Shown here in pieces: positions 49,933-59,839 of a DNA stretch of 64,000 nucleotides. The notes under the pieces are model-generated. The model was given only the letters and a program-made list of their open reading frames with translations, was not told where the DNA came from and did no database searches. The number at the start of each line of letters is the position of its first letter. The stretch's first letter is position 1. This DNA is from Sinohyriopsis cumingii (taxonomy: Eukaryota > Mollusca > Bivalvia > Unionida > Unionidae), in contig CM068827.1 in NCBI GenBank assembly GCA_028554795.2, positions 73,632,744-73,696,743 of the forward strand. The letters are read 5' to 3'. Position numbers and translations under genes: made by a program.

Positions 49933-52900
49933 CACCCCGACGTCGATTACATTCAAGACAGGTCAACATCACATTTTCTCGTGTATGACCGCGACTGTTA
50001 TCTTTTCTATCTACGGTAAATTGTCTTGGATTATTACTCGAGTACTGCCACAACATTACACAATTACAGCTCGCACAGTGATTATTCTGCTTTTGTTTCA
50101 GTGCGTTAATAAATTCATCGTCAAGATCAAAGTCGCGATTATTATTTTTTTTGTCACTTTGTTTATAACCAGCCAATTTTTTTCTTATTATATCGACTTG
50201 ACATTTATCGCTGTCATCATTAATCGCTGAATCGTCCAAGACAATCCTTCGTAGCTGAGATATTTTTCTAACTCTGGACACCGCCAAGTAAACTAAGTTT
50301 GACCATTCGATGCGATCATCAACAATCCAAACGACTGTATCAGTAATAGTCAGTCCTTGAGATGAATGAATCGTCATTGCGTATCCTAGCGTCCACGGGG
50401 ATTTATCCAACGATAACGCATCTTCAACAACATTGACATCAACTGCGACAACATCATTTAATACGAGATCCTGTTTCCTTGACTCTGTCAAGTGTCCTGG
50501 TAAATCAACGTCAATATTCTTTAACCGCGAATCAGTTGGTCTATAACACAACGGTACACGTAACGCTGGACATTTTTTCTTGTGTAACTGAAATAACTGC
50601 TGTTGAAGTGTGTCTCTGACTATCTTTCTACTTGCCACTATCAAATCGTTTGGTTTCCACGTTTCCCAAAAGTCGTTCAAGGAAGTTTCTGAAATCACCT
50701 CGCGCATTATTTCACATTGAATTTTATTCTGTTGTAGTCTGATTAATTTTTTTAAATTCCTTTAATTCTGCATCAAGAGATCTGTGATCATCAGTTATCT
50801 CCGAATAATAATCAACAAAATTCTTCAACCAATCGTGTGGAGACGGTCCAACAAACGGAGGTGGCTGACTGAGATGGCCGCACACAACCACTGCAGTATT
50901 TTTGTTAATAGCCAATCAAGAAATGTTTTTAATATTTTCAACGACACTGTGCACACTTCATCCCAAATGATGATCTTTGGAATATATTTCTCTCCCTTTC
51001 GATCTGGAGTCCATGTACCATCGCTGTATTTGAAAAAGCTGTGATAAGTACAAGAATTGACTCCTCGTTGTTTCATCTCCCTGGCGAGTGTATGTGTTGG
51101 TGTTAGCACAATAATATCTGAATTCTGTCGAAATAATTCGATCACTCGAGTTGTCTTACCAGAACCACCCGGCCCGTTCAAATAAACGGTTTTGTGTCTG
51201 GATACTGGATCATACACAGACGGCGCCAACGACAATTCTGATAATTCTGATTTGCAATAACTATCTTTAACCGCAACATCAGCGGATTCACAATAACAAT
51301 GTAATATTTCTTGTTTTATTCTCCACGAACCACATAATTCATTAGTGTTTGTAAAACGAGCCAATAACTCTGAATATCTTTATCGATATAAAATGAATCC
51401 GTAGCAACTCTAACTGCAGTGTCAGGAAATCTATTTATCATCGATATCAAATTTATAGAAACATAAGCAAGCATTGAAGATCTTAGATGTGTGTACTGAG
51501 GTGATTCTCCATCACTGTAACTAACAATTGTGCCAACTTTTTCCCGTCGGATGAGCAAACATCTTGTCGATCACAAAATATATCTTTCTCTGCTGCATCA
51601 GCGACCACAAATTTATACTCGGCGGGATCCATAATCCATCTTGCGTGATGCCGTTTATGATCATATGCACCATCCTGAGTAAATTTACCGATTATTCTTC
51701 TACCGAGATCCTTTGCCGTTTTTTCACTGTTGCTGAGCTTAATCTTAAGAATATTAGGAGCATCATTAACAATGACATCAACAGGAGTATTTGGACATTC
51801 CCGCGCATATTCTTCGATGACCTCATCTACACTGATACGCTCCGGTGTTGGTAACCAAACCGAAGTCTGCGGCCAATATGATATAATTGCTTCACTGACC
51901 GTCAACGATATTAATACGTTACTGTCAAGCGTATATCGTAATAACACTATTGGTGCCCAACATTTCTCCGAGAAGTGTCTACCAAACCAAATATAACAGC
52001 ACTGATAAGATTTTCAGCGAATTCAAACGACACTACACGAGCAAATCCTGTCAGATCAAAATCGGGTAATGGACCATTAACTGATACTCTTACCATCTCA
52101 TGGCAAGGATGACCAAATCTTTTAAAATATTCGTTACACTCGCCCATCCCGAGAAAACTTCCCGGATAACATGCGACCATGTCCACGGAAATGACATCCT
52201 TGTGGTTATATTCGGTATTCCACAAACCGCCATGTCCATATTCAATGCAACTTAATTGAACATCTTCGAGAAACTCAGCGCGTGTTGGTCTCTATGAGTT
52301 TCTCTCTCTCTCGCGGCGTGGGCAGCAACTGACCGAACTATAAAACAATTAGTTAATAATTGCTCAGTATTTTCTGAATATTTCTGTGCGAGTTTTCTCA
52401 TTTCTTCGTGTAGAGATTCTTTACGATATAAATCGCCCTTAGGTCTTACAAATTGATCATACTTGCCATCTTCGGAACTTTTAAACAACCACACTGACAC
52501 GGAATCGTTTTTACTTATCCGGTTGATAGCATCGAACATTCCACCCACAGAGTTCTCTGACTAGTAATATCTCACAACATGATCTCGTGGAAATATTGTT
52601 ACCGCGGAGGTCCAAGCGTGAGCGTTATGATCAATAATTTCAATTGGTGCTCCCTTTGACTTACTGGCTGATTCATATAAGACCTCTCCCGTTAACGTTT
52701 TTACTACCACTGGAAATTTTAATTTACTTGATAAGACAGCGACATCGTTTATTGACGCTCCTGTATCCTTGACCGATTCAGCCCACTTCGATATTTTTTC
52801 ACGTCGCAGATCAGTTAAACCGTTTCCGCGCTTCGCATTTGTAAAATATTCCATTACTCGCTCGGCTACGCAATTCAGCCTTGAAGAAGTCAAGGACGAA

Positions 52901-53412
52901 AATCTCATCGGGGCAAGATCATTAATGTTAGGTCTATCATTAAGTTGATAAATTCCATAAACAACCACAGTCACAGGATACGATCGAGCGTATTATGGTC
53001 TGTCAATCCCAGTTAACATTCCTGGTTTGGAATCTTTACTTAACACAGCGGTTTTTCCATTAGCAAAGACAGGGTCACGTTTGTCACGGATAATCCACGT
53101 ATCGGAATCTGCTTGCACAATAAACTTTATTCTGAAAAGATATTTCTGATTGGAGTAATGGATAATCGTTTTCGCTCGTGTATCGTTCATTGTAGCATCA
53201 ATGATAGAGTCGACACCTCCGGTGTTGCGTATAATTTTGAATGTGGACCACACGTGAGATGCTCCATCATCACGAAATTCTTTTTTGGCATCTCTGATAA
53301 TATCAATCAGAACAGTCAGAGCTCGCCTCCGCGAGTCAGGAGTTAGTTTGTCAAGATCGAATCTAGAAGCTTTCCAGGGCTTGATTCTGGATAATCTCTC
53401 AAACTCATCCAT
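49925..53412 (-). pseudogene. Giant PolB - SF1 helicase - HNH nuclease gene, broken
   Basis: Reading leftwards from ATG 53412, one continuous protein can be followed for about 1160 codons through at least two nonsense codons (near 52993 and 52561) and six frameshifts. The PolB part shows a palm motif A-like DMVACYP (about 52180), RRIIGKFTQ (about 51715) and motif C RVATDSFYID (about 51390). A helicase of the RecD/Pif1-like SF1 type follows: GPGGSGKTT (Walker A), IIIWDE (Walker B), QPPPF (motif III-like), YAMTIHSSQG and YLAVSRVR. The end is an HNH nuclease, HCASC...VDRKDN...ENVMLTCLECNRRR. Convergent with the integrase, overlapping by 8 bases. All domains are recognisable, so decay is recent. 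Confidence 0.85.
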
Positions 53413-53451
53413 TTATAATTAAGACAAACATTTAAAAAAATATTATATATA

Positions 53452-53706
53452 ATGAATCAGTGTAAATGGTTTAGGGTAGGATATGTGACTCCATGTGGCA
53501 AATCATGGGTAAAGAAATTCTGCGGGCCACATTCACAATGTGTTCGTAATGGAAGCTTAGGACCAAAATCATGTCTACGATGTGGTGTCGGAGTCCGGAG
53601 AAAGACACAATTATGTGCACGTTGTGGTGGTAAGCGATACAGGGAACTCAAAAGATATTATGATAAAAAAATAATGACCCTGACTCTGTCAGAGGTAGAG
53701 TTATAG
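53452..53706 (+). CDS. Cys-rich zinc-ribbon protein
   Basis: 84 codons, ATG 53452 preceded directly by TATATATA. Cysteines at 4, 15, 24 and 30, then CLRC (41-44) and CARC (55-58), suggest a zinc ribbon plus a second metal site. The remainder is basic with an acidic end. It is divergent from the PolB gene with 39 bases between starts. Function unknown; small zinc ribbons near polymerase genes in viruses often act in transcription or replication, which is only a guess here. Confidence 0.65.
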   Translation: MNQCKWFRVGYVTPCGKSWVKKFCGPHSQCVRNGSLGPKSCLRCGVGVRRKTQLCARCGGKRYRELKRYYDKKIMTLTLSEVEL

Positions 53707-53775
53707 CGTGTGAAGAGGATTATTTAAATAAGTTTTCAGACAAATTATAAATCAGACAAATACATTATTGTATAA

Positions 53776-54231
53776 ATGAATCAAGAATTTGTTCAACATC
53801 CCATCATCAAGGATTATGAAGCAAATCGTAATGTCGTGGTTAGACACTGTAGTTTGAAAGAACCAGTTGGTTTTAGTAATGCTGGTTATCTTAGATTTAC
53901 CGCTGGGAAGAAAAATTATCTCTGTCATCGTTTCGTATACGAGTGTTTCTTTCGAGAGATCAAAGACGGTCTTGTGATCGATCACATCAACAGTGAGAAA
54001 CTCGATAATTCTTTATCCAATCTGAGAGCTGTCACGCAAAGCCAGAATTGTACGTCTGGTAATACTGGCTGTAGTGATAAGAGCGCCAAAGAAGTTGTAT
54101 CCATAAATTTAGATACTGGCGAAGAGAGAATATTTCAATCGATGTATGCAGCCGGCAAATATTTTAATATCTGCGTACCCTCAGTACGAAAAGTCGCAGA
54201 AAATATATACAAATCCGCATTCTCAAAATAA
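53776..54231 (+). CDS. HNH endonuclease with NUMOD1-like DNA-binding tail
   Basis: Intact 151 codons from ATG 53776 (context TATAAATG). The core HRFVYECFF (51-59), LVIDHINSEKLDN (66-78) and NLRAVTQSQN (82-91) is the HNH_3 fold typical of phage and giant-virus homing endonucleases. Residues about 107-148 (VVSINLDTGEERIFQS, then AAGKYF) fit a NUMOD1-type recognition module. The protein probably nicks or cuts DNA at a specific site. It stands alone, not inside an intron. Its presence beside a second HNH domain in the polymerase gene is unusual. Confidence 0.82.
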   Translation: MNQEFVQHPIIKDYEANRNVVVRHCSLKEPVGFSNAGYLRFTAGKKNYLCHRFVYECFFREIKDGLVIDHINSEKLDNSLSNLRAVTQSQNCTSGNTGCSDKSAKEVVSINLDTGEERIFQSMYAAGKYFNICVPSVRKVAENIYKSAFSK

Positions 54232-55277
54232 TATAACCAAAAAATTATTTTCAAATATCATTAAGAGAGAGCTAAGATGTAGTATTCACTAACGACTTAT
54301 TTATTTATTTTTGGTCAGAAAATTCTATTTACATACTACTTCTTTTTCGACCTGAAACAAGGAAGATAATTCTGTAATATAGCTTTCTCCGTAGTTGTAG
54401 TCGTAATTAAATATCTACGTCGTAATTAATTAATTAACAATCTACGTCGTAATTAATTACGTCGTTATTATCAACACAGAAAGATATTTATGGTTTCTGA
54501 CTCACAAATATAAAAATAACTACGGTTACACATTGCACAACAGTGAGTTATTTTTAGATCAGCAACGAGATGCATGTATTTCACACCCAATTTTATCAAG
54601 GCAGAACACGCTATTATATATTTTGTTCAGAAACCGCTGTTATATCTATCTTGAGTGCAGAAATATACGGTGTGTTCAGAAACCGATCTGTGGGTAACTA
54701 CATAATAATTTTTAAATCCTATATCAGTAGATTAAAGCCATGGCGCATTGATAGCGCAGCTGACTCTTGTCCCCTGAGAGTCAAGGGGTCAGCGGTTCGA
54801 ATCTCGTAACGGGCATATTGTCGACGGTACCGATTTATAGGTATTTTCTATATAATTGGGGAGCCAGCAGCAGCCCCATGTACACCTCTCTCGTCACGTC
54901 AAACAGCGTGATGAGTACGTTTTACCCACCTCGGGGTTTGATTCTGGGGGATTTGTACAGCCCTTCTGAATATTCTAACATTTCGTTTCGCTTAGAAAAT
55001 TCGCTGGCGCCCTAAAATAAACAGTAGCGTAGATGTATAAGCTCTAAGTCACATGGGTACCCCACAGAAAACATTCAAAAAGAATGTGGCTAAAAGAAAC
55101 AGTCATGGTGGCCTTGACAACGTCAAGAAAAAAAGAGAAAGAAACAAAAGTCTCAAACCCCCATGAAAGACACACATGCCAGTGCAGGGACCCATAACTG
55201 ATAACCGTTCATCATAGCTACTGTTTTTTTTTTTTGGTCTAAAATATTTTTCTTTTAAATATATAATATTTGGTATA
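54232..55277. other. Largest non-coding gap of the Polinton
   Basis: Contains TCTACGTCGTAATTAATTA direct repeats (54412-54470), the tRNA-like unit at 54745-54847 and a GC-richer block (54870-55200) with T- and A-runs. The short frame at 54570-54809 has no support. A control or replication region is plausible. Confidence 0.4.
54745..54847 (+). ncRNA. tRNA-like unit with Pol III A and B boxes
   Basis: TAGCGCAGCTGA at 54752-54763 fits an A box and GGTTCGAATCT at 54794-54804 fits a B box. The 42-base offset is close to tRNA geometry, and the first TTTT is at 54844-54847. The D arm and T arm pair poorly, while other hairpins form (CCCCT...AGGGG; TGACTC...GAGTCA). It therefore looks like a tRNA-derived or decayed tRNA gene, or a short Pol III RNA comparable in principle to adenoviral VA RNA. 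It is not a SINE copy of either family in this window. Confidence 0.4.
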
Positions 55278-55493
55278 ATGAATTACGAAAATATCAATGA
55301 TGTAATTAGTGCTATTAAAAAATTAGAACATGACAGCATAAATTTATCCGATGAACTAAATCCTGAACAAATTATTTCTGACTTTGAAACACTGCAGGAG
55401 GACAAACAACAAGGAAAGTATATTCTGCCATCACAATATAGATTTATAAAGAAAATTCAGACGGCTATGTGTCAATCACTAGCCACAGTATAA
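55278..55493 (+). CDS. Small acidic helical ORF, unknown
   Basis: 71 codons from ATG 55278 (context TATAATG), predicted helical, no domain recognised. After its TAA, another frame stays open to about 55609 and again reads as charged helix ('LSRAIEKIRSELSHEYEAKK'). The original product may have been about 110 residues with a frameshift near 55490. It lies beside the iteron array, so a DNA-binding role is conceivable but unsupported. Confidence 0.4.
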   Translation: MNYENINDVISAIKKLEHDSINLSDELNPEQIISDFETLQEDKQQGKYILPSQYRFIKKIQTAMCQSLATV

Positions 55494-55741
55494 AGGATTT
55501 TGTTTCGTTGTCTCGTGCAATCGAAAAAATTAGGTCGGAATTATCTCACGAATATGAAGCAAAAAAGATAATTAATTCTCGTGTGATACAATTAAGAAAA
55601 ATTATATGAGATCGTGAAGCGATCGAAAATGAAAGTTGATTTTATTAAGTACGTGGAAATCAAGTAAGTACGTGAAAATGAAATCGAAAGTAAAAACCTG
55701 ATTACAGTAAAATGTTATATTTTTTTGTCTTTCACTGAAAA

Positions 55742-56245
55742 TTGTTGGATTTACACGATTTTGACTAGCTAAATACCCTACAAGAATTAGCAAATCAGTC
55801 GATGCGCACAATTTTTACTAGTAAATACCCTATCAGAATTAACAAATCAGTCGATGTGCACGATTTTTACTAGTAAATACCCTATCAGAACTGAGAAATC
55901 AGTCGATGTGCACAAAATATATATAAATAAAATATTTTTACTGTTGCTCGTGCACAAAAATAAAATTATTATACTTGCTTGTGAAATCAGTCGATGTGTA
56001 CGATTTTTACTAGTAAATACCCTATCAGAATTAACAAATCGGCCGATTTCCATGATATTTACTAGCTAAATACTTTCCAAATTAGCAAATCCGACGATTT
56101 GCACGATTTTGACTAGTAAATGCCCTATCAGAATTAGCAAATCCGACGATTTGCACGATTTTTACTAGCTAAATACTTTCCGAATTAAGAAATTCGACGA
56201 TTTGTATGATTTTGACTACCCAAATGCTTTCAGAATTAACAGTGT
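55742..56245. repeat. 52-bp iteron-like array with ACTAGT palindromes
   Basis: About nine units with core GATTTTTACTAGTAAATACC, then CTATCAGAATTAACAAATCAGTCGATGTGCAC variants. ACTAG(T/C) recurs at 55764, 55817, 55869, then 56009, 56061, 56112 and 56164, i.e. spacing 51-53. Many units contain the perfect 12-bp palindrome TTTACTAGTAAA. No coding frame crosses it. It separates the plus-strand left half from the minus-strand virion module. Confidence 0.9.
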
Positions 56246-56488
56246 TGACAGATTTTCAGTAAAAAATAAATTTCTTATAATTATCAGCGACAGTCAGTAA
56301 AAAAATATCCACCTTGACTGTCAGGGGAATTATTTTGTTTATACTGTTTTCTTGAATCTATTAACAGTTTTACGATGGCAGATCCCTTGGATCTTACAAG
56401 TAAATTAATATTTACCGTTTACTTCCTCAAATCCAATAAATGGCTTGATTGGTCTGTTAGTTTGAAATTTATTCTTGATAACAGTGGA

Positions 56489-56947
56489 TTATGGCATCGT
56501 AGATAGACCGGATTGATTGGCTCTTGCACAATAAAAAAATCCAGGTGGTTCTTTTGGCGTGAATGAATAAAGAATGAATCCTTGCTGGGCTTGAGTTGAC
56601 ATTGTTGTGTCCGCGATGTAGCTGTTATCAATTGCATCATGCACAAGATTGACCGCGACCACTGGGGTTATATTTACGATTTCCGGGGATACATGCCGTC
56701 CTTGCCCTTCTAGATCATTATTGTGCCAGAGGATATTTGCAGTGTTTTTTTTCCATTGTTCAAGTATTTTAGGAAAGTTTTTGTTGATTAAATCGTTGAG
56801 ATCATTTTTCATTTGTTTGTTTGCAAATGCTGGTATTGCAAATGTAGATAAATCTGCTTCTGTTATTTTATAATGATCAATAAATAATTGTTTAAGTGTT
56901 ATTGTATTTTTAGGAAAGTCAAGTATATCATCAATAAACGCATTCAT
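56489..56947 (-). CDS. Unrecognised Polinton ORF, 152 residues
   Basis: Open from ATG 56947 (a second ATG at 56943) to 56489. Mixed alpha/beta composition, no membrane span, no motif I recognise; the end reads 'PPGFFYCARANQSG'. Beyond its stop a different frame continues to about 56419, so the C-terminus may be frameshifted. It heads left from the penton-like gene and is probably an accessory virion or virus-host protein. Confidence 0.45.
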   Translation of the reverse strand: MNAFIDDILDFPKNTITLKQLFIDHYKITEADLSTFAIPAFANKQMKNDLNDLINKNFPKILEQWKKNTANILWHNNDLEGQGRHVSPEIVNITPVVAVNLVHDAIDNSYIADTTMSTQAQQGFILYSFTPKEPPGFFYCARANQSGLSTMP

Positions 56948-57009
56948 CGATGTAATATAAACTTTATTAATAAAATAAAAATTCGATATAATTTGATTTA
57001 AGTGTTGAA

Positions 57010-57788
57010 TTGTTTCAATAATTTGTTGTTTTAAATCTTCAGAGTAAAAGCTAAAAATAAATTTTGTAGATTATTAAATCCACGTGTATATTCAGGTTTA
57101 ATATTATTAGAAAATGATTCGATTAATTCTGTATTAACAACAAATTCAAAATCGTTGTCTCCTATTGCACGGGGACCATATATATTAGGTCTTTCCGTGA
57201 AAGGGATTTTTCACCGCCAATATCAATACGCATTTTTACCTCTACACCATCTATTATACTACTCCAGGGGTCTTTTTTCTCGATATTCTGGATACTGTGT
57301 AAAAATTCTTTTATTTGTCAGAAATTCATCTAACTTCGGCTCAGGTGGTATCGGTGGCGGCGGTGGCTGAATTTCAGGCCATCCTAACACTTTTCTGATA
57401 GATAATTGATATATATCCACGGCGTAGTCAGGGGAGTTTATTTCGATTGCAGAAGACAGCGTTGGTTCATGGACTGTCATTGTTATTTTGGATTCTTTTC
57501 CTGTGATATTTTTATTTGACGTTGTAATTCCTCATTGATTTCTTCGATTTGATAAGACCCGGTTGGTACTCCAACAACGTTCCAGTCGGATGTACCATCT
57601 TGTTTATTTTTATTTGCAAACAGAAACGAATTATTTGCTGGCAATCCGCCAAATGATTTTGATCTGATATTGGGTCAACTGTGGTATACTCGCAACTGTG
57701 CCAGCGCGATCTCGCTTACCGGAATCGCAGTTGGAAAATTAATACTGAATTCAGGCTTGGTTGAGCTTACTGTTATCATTGTGGTCAT
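57010..57788 (-). pseudogene. Penton-like minor capsid protein, broken
   Basis: From ATG 57788 the frame reads 'STKPEFSINFPTAIPV' and 'LAQLRVYHS', then TGA at 57675-57677, then 'PNIRSKSFGG' and 'VGVPTGSYQIEEINEELQRQ', the N-terminal half of a Polinton minor capsid (single jelly-roll, penton) protein. After a frameshift near 57485 the sequence goes on as 'MTVHEPTLSSAIEI' and 'SIRKVLGW' with a Pro-rich loop, and after another near 57170 as a further block ending about 57020. At least one nonsense codon and two frameshifts inactivate it. In the virion it would occupy five-fold vertices. Confidence 0.65.
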
Positions 57789-57844
57789 TGCTGCAGTTGT
57801 ATTTGCGGCTATCTGCTAAAATAATTCTGTCATTGTTATTTGTT

Positions 57845-58330
57845 TTATTTTCCTTCAAAACGTGAATTTGTTTGTATGTGTTTGCATGTGTTTGTCATCA
57901 TCCTGAATTCGGAATCTGATATTGTTTCATCCTTGTGGCTTGATGATATGAGGGATGATAATTTTGAGTATGCTGCTGTTGCTCTGTTTAGCCCCGTGAC
58001 ATAATCGTGCAATTTTGTGCTCGTGCACGTTGATATCTTTTTCGCGATTATATTAAAAACACCAGCCGCGGCCGCTGATGATAAAACGCATATTGTTACT
58101 GCGATTGCAGTTGTTACTGGCGTTAGCGCTGATAATATTACTCCAGTGGATGCAACTAACGCGGATACTGAGTATACTATAGCATCCACGACGATTACAC
58201 GCCGCTTGTATTTTTTTACTTTTAGCGTTTACTCGTCAATAATGGCTTTTACCTCTGACTGCCATTCGCGTACTTGATCGTATCTATATTGTTGCGCATC
58301 CAATGTTGTTGCTGACGCTGTCAAGGCTAT
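57845..58330 (-). pseudogene. Small membrane protein with two hydrophobic segments
   Basis: The open frame from 58189 to 57845 (GTG start, no ATG) has two hydrophobic stretches, 'ALVASTGVILSALTPV' and 'TAIAVTICVLSSAAAAGVF', followed by a polar helical tail. Upstream in the same frame, separated by a TAA at 58229-58231, is 'QQYRYDQVREWQSEVKAI' and a basic KKYKRR segment. The original protein was therefore longer, with a cytoplasmic N-terminus and a hairpin in the membrane. Small membrane proteins of unknown role sit at this place in several adintovirus-like elements as far as I remember. Confidence 0.5.
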
Positions 58331-58338
58331 TTATTATT

Positions 58339-59361
58339 TTACGCAGTAACCAATTGAAGTGTTTCAGCTACGAATTCCAAACACCGCCAGTAAGATGTTG
58401 CGTTTAATTTCTTATCAGCTGCTTCCAGTATAAACGTTTCTTCGGTTCCGCTATTTAATATGACCCCGGAAAACTTGTCGGTGGAATGTCGCCAGGGATA
58501 TGTTGTAAATATCTCAAATTTTGCAGTACTGAACACAGACAGTCTATACACTCCAGTGACTGTTGCGGTATATTTGATAGTATTATTTTGTTTTGACCAT
58601 GCTGCAAATCCAGATGACACCGCGTATACGATATTGGTAATATGCCCGGGAGTAACTCTAGGCGGGATTTTAATCAGATTAATTTTGTTAACGATCTCAG
58701 GAATTCCACTTACGACATCTTCCAGTGCTTTTTTGGTTGTGCTAATGTTAGTTTTGATATCAGAAAGTTTTGCGTCAACGGTGAGCGGAGTACCAAAGAA
58801 TTCTTCTGCGGTTTCATTAATTTTTCTATAGTTTCTACGGAGATTTGCAAACGCGTTTACGTGAACGTCATACTCGGCCCGCAACGTGGATAATTTACCG
58901 TCAACGGTGCTGTAGTTAACGTCAACATACTTTTTCGTCGCGCCATCTTCCAGGGATGTTGGATCTCTTAAAACCACTATCTTGTTTCCATTTATGCTGA
59001 GTTCACCTGTCATTGTGTCACCGGTATTTTTTAAGCAATTAGCAACATTTTTTGCAATTTCATCTTTGATGCCGGCAATTGACATACTTGAGTCTCTGAT
59101 TTTTCCGCTGTCAGTGAACACAGGGATGTTACCCGGAGTAGCTCCAATAACCCTACGAATTATTTCAAGGTATTTGATATCGCTGGTTTTTAGTTTTCTG
59201 TATCGGTCCTGAAAAATAACAACCTCATCTGGGTCTATTCCGGAGAGGGTTAAAAGTTTGTCGATTTCATCTTTGGTCGCATATTTTGATAAATCTACAT
59301 CGTCGCTTTTTTTTTTTTACTTTTACTCGTGCTGAGAGATCTTCCGTAAATATTAACCATT
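58339..59361 (-). CDS. Fibre-like protein with phage-tail-type repeat motif
   Basis: A 260-codon frame from 59121 to 58339 that stays open upstream to a 12-base A-run on the coding strand (59307-59318). The only nearby ATG (59361) lies beyond that run in another frame, so the start is split by the homopolymer. Near residues 32-68 it carries 'NTGDTMTGELSINGNKI' and 'DGATKKYVD', the trimeric tail-fibre motif common in phage receptor-binding proteins. A coiled-coil-like middle and a beta-rich C-terminal domain (about 160-260) follow. This fits a vertex fibre for host attachment, next to penton and protease genes. The assignment is from motif and context only. Confidence 0.6.
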
Positions 59362-59366
59362 ATTTT

Positions 59367-59798
59367 TTAGGGATTGTTTAATTTATCCTTGGTATACTCG
59401 TGCACGACTTTGTGAGGTGGTTTGGTTGATTTTGATAACGCTGCAAGCACATTAATTACTTCACGGCCACATATTGGTGGATCGGTTAATGTTTGTGTTG
59501 GTAGCGTTGAATACCAAACTGGAATGGGAGCGGGAGTACTTCGTACTCGTTGTACGTATTTTAGGAATTCAACTGGCGGTGCTAACCCATACGAATCGAA
59601 ATAAACAATTCCACGTGGATGTATCGAGTAAGCAACCCAAGGAGTTCCTGGACCATCGCTGTTATCGAGATTAATAATTCCAGTTTCTGGATTATTCGGT
59701 TGTCTCGGTAACTGATATCTCATAAAAACACCTCTGAAATTTTTTATATTTAATTGTTTAGCGGCATCGAGTAAATCAAAATTTGACATCGGCGTCAA
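59367..59798 (-). CDS. Adenain-type cysteine protease lacking the catalytic His
   Basis: Intact 143 codons from ATG 59798. 'LNIKNFRGVFMR' near the start, 'GIINLDNSDGPGT' and 'VYFDSYG' with Asp68, and 'ICGREVI' with Cys110 match the adenovirus-protease fold that matures capsid precursors. At residue 53, where the family has His in GTHW, this copy has Pro (codon at 59640-59642), a single-base difference from a His codon. The ORF is otherwise undamaged, so the enzyme should be inactive unless another residue substitutes. It is transcribed with the virion module. Confidence 0.82.
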   Translation of the reverse strand: MTPMSNFDLLDAAKQLNIKNFRGVFMRYQLPRQPNNPETGIINLDNSDGPGTPWVAYSIHPRGIVYFDSYGLAPPVEFLKYVQRVRSTPAPIPVWYSTLPTQTLTDPPICGREVINVLAALSKSTKPPHKVVHEYTKDKLNNP

Positions 59799-59839
59799 AC
59801 GGCGTTTGGGATACCATGAGGGCGGAGTTCCTGGAAGTC

